64,000 nt of DNA from positions 2,852,001-2,916,000 of the forward strand of contig NC_014655.1 in NCBI RefSeq assembly GCF_000166395.1, written 5' to 3'. The notes under the pieces were generated by a model. The model was not told the origin of the DNA and did no database searches. It saw only the letters and a list, made by a program, of their open reading frames with translations. The DNA is from Leadbetterella byssophila DSM 17132. GTDB taxonomy: Bacteria; Bacteroidota; Bacteroidia; Cytophagales; Spirosomataceae. Numbering within the stretch: the first letter of the stretch is position 1; every line of letters starts with the position of its first letter. The translations under genes were made by a program, and so were the position numbers. Shown one piece after another: positions 63,124 through 64,000 of the stretch.

Positions 63124-63330
63124 CCATTTTAGGCGAAGAGTCTAAAATGGCGGAGTTCTGTTTGTCCTCTTGTCCTGTAATCAGCAGGTTACGCTTCCCC
63201 TGAGAGTACAAGACAGACTTTGGAGAATCGGATGATCGTCTTGGTCCCCTTTCTGATTGTGACTTAAGAAAGTTAGGAGTAAGATTGAGTTCGTTAGTTC
63301 GTATTTCTCAAATTTTAAAACAAAAGAAAG
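63124..63330 (+). promoter_or_regulatory. Long structured leader of rplK-rplA
   Basis: About 200 nt without a reading frame of note. A 9-bp perfect stem opens it: CCATTTTAG (63124-63132) with CTAAAATGG (63142-63150). A second domain is closed by TCTTGT (63168-63173) and ACAAGA (63208-63213), enclosing CCTG/CAGG. A third can form between AATCGGA (63226-63232) and TCTGATT further on. L11-L1 operons are autoregulated by L1 in other bacteria; an equivalent site here is inferred. Confidence 0.5.
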
Positions 63331-63768
63331 ATGGCGAAAGAAATCGCAGGCTACTTAAAACTTCAAGCCAAAGGTGGACAGGCTAACCCTGCACCTCCGA
63401 TTGGTCCTGCTTTAGGTTCTAAGGGTATTAACATCATGGAGTTCTGTAAGCAGTTCAATGCTAGAACTCAAGATAAAATGGGACAAGTGGTTCCTGTGTT
63501 AATTACATATTACACAGATAAATCCTTTGATTTCGTAATTAAGACCCCTCCTACTGCAGTACTTTTATTGGATGCCTCTAAAGCGAAGAAAGGATCAGAT
63601 CAGCCTAACCGTAACAAGGTAGGTTCTGTGACTTGGGATCAAGTGAAAACTATCGCTGAAACCAAGATGCCTGATTTGAACTGCTTTACTATAGAGTCTG
63701 CTATGAAAATGGTGGAAGGTACAGCTAATAACATGGGCTTGAACATTACGGGTGAAAGACCGTTTTAA
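63331..63768 (+). CDS. rplK: 50S ribosomal protein L11
   Basis: A 145-aa L11 of standard length, part of the GTPase-associated centre on 23S rRNA. The start [20 protein letters not shown] and [20 protein letters not shown] are canonical, followed by [19 protein letters not shown] and the C-terminal rRNA-binding domain. It is the first gene of the L11-L1 operon here. The usual nusG/secE neighbours are not directly upstream; the gene has its own promoter and leader. Confidence 0.98.
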   Translation: MAKEIAGYLKLQAKGGQANPAPPIGPALGSKGINIMEFCKQFNARTQDKMGQVVPVLITYYTDKSFDFVIKTPPTAVLLLDASKAKKGSDQPNRNKVGSVTWDQVKTIAETKMPDLNCFTIESAMKMVEGTANNMGLNITGERPF

Positions 63769-63784
63769 TTAATTATTCATGGGA

Positions 63785-63804
63785 GTTCGAACAGAGAGTC
63801 GAAC
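63785..63804 (+). promoter_or_regulatory. Small hairpin between rplK and rplA
   Basis: GTTCGA and TCGAAC (6-bp stem, 8-nt loop) sit in the 53-nt gap, ending 17 nt before the rplA ATG. It may modulate rplA translation. Confidence 0.3.
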
Positions 63805-63821
63805 GTTAACTACCAACAATT

Positions 63822-64000
63822 ATGGCTAAAATAAGCAAAAAAAGAAAAGAGGCCTTAGCTAAATTCGATATCGAGAAATCGTACGGTTTAGAGGAAGCCG
63901 CGAAAATTCTGAAAGAGATCTCTTACACTAAATTTGACGCTTCAGTTGATATTGACGTAAGATTAGGTGTAGACCCTCGTAAAGCTGACCAAATGGTGCG
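63822..64000 (+). CDS. rplA: 50S ribosomal protein L1, N-terminal part
   Basis: The ATG at 63822 opens a frame that runs off the window (59 codons plus 2 bases). The protein begins [20 protein letters not shown] and continues with [33 protein letters not shown], which is the standard L1 N-terminus. L1 binds 23S rRNA at the L1 stalk and commonly represses its own operon mRNA. It lies 53 nt after rplK. Confidence 0.96.
   Translation, partial: MAKISKKRKEALAKFDIEKSYGLEEAAKILKEISYTKFDASVDIDVRLGVDPRKADQMV

Noticed and set aside
63120-63330. tRNA gene upstream of rplK, as in many L11 operons
   Set aside because: No T-loop GTTCGA-type motif with a matching acceptor stem or CCA end can be folded here.

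Overview
This window looks like chromosomal DNA of a member of the Bacteroidota, probably Cytophagales-like, and most likely contains the chromosome's replication origin. The phylum assignment rests on a gldJ-type gliding/type IX secretion lipoprotein, a TonB receptor with a CarboxypepD_reg-like N-terminus, DUF4374, DUF4175 and GLPGLI-like proteins, many SPII lipoproteins, almost no Shine-Dalgarno sequences, and repeated TAnnTTTG (-7) promoter elements typical of the Bacteroidota sigma factor. The genes are dense housekeeping genes. There is no phage, CRISPR, rRNA or tRNA.

Layout. 1-866 is the 5' part of a group IIC intron on the minus strand, cut by the window edge. 902-6956 is a MFP-RND-OMP efflux operon, probably led by a small membrane-anchored protein. 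7062-16447 holds a flavin oxidoreductase, an SBF-like transporter, accD, a leucyl aminopeptidase, an HNH protein, a GHMP kinase, an MscS channel and rpsA. 16455-16578 is a cluster of three related palindromes, followed by an ABC-F ATPase. 18250-18872 is a non-coding, apparently decayed stretch, followed by an orphan gene. 19671-32247 carries a NagZ/beta-lactamase fusion, an S9 peptidase, small conserved genes, a DUF1080/alpha-fucosidase pair, an exonuclease, nadA and a TPR protein.

32248-32607 is a candidate oriC: an AT-rich spacer with a cluster of DnaA-box-like sites. Plus-strand C exceeds G to its left and G equals or exceeds C to its right in the lines sampled by hand. mnmG follows, with two abutting parS sites at 36062-36093. 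36098-47955 carries DUF4175, xth, ComF, an M14 peptidase, a thioesterase, a SNF2 helicase with two SWIM-type fingers, a radical SAM protein, a patatin and a cupin. 48006-51781 is a TonB receptor/DUF4374 uptake operon with a possible iron-type operator. 52049-56703 is mfd and gldJ.

56755-58695 is a complete group IIC intron. It matches the left copy, but inverted, apart from one base in a homopolymer, wherever I compared them. The rest is gapN, a PNGase F-type glycosidase, a LOG-family gene, and the start of the rplK-rplA operon behind a long structured leader.

The strongest higher-order signal is the combination of candidate oriC, skew switch and twin parS, flanked by two inverted group IIC introns. 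Each intron sits exactly behind a rho-independent terminator and is oriented with its inferred replication fork. Start codons were chosen by hand and often differ from the longest open frame. All function calls come from reading motifs, not from database searches.
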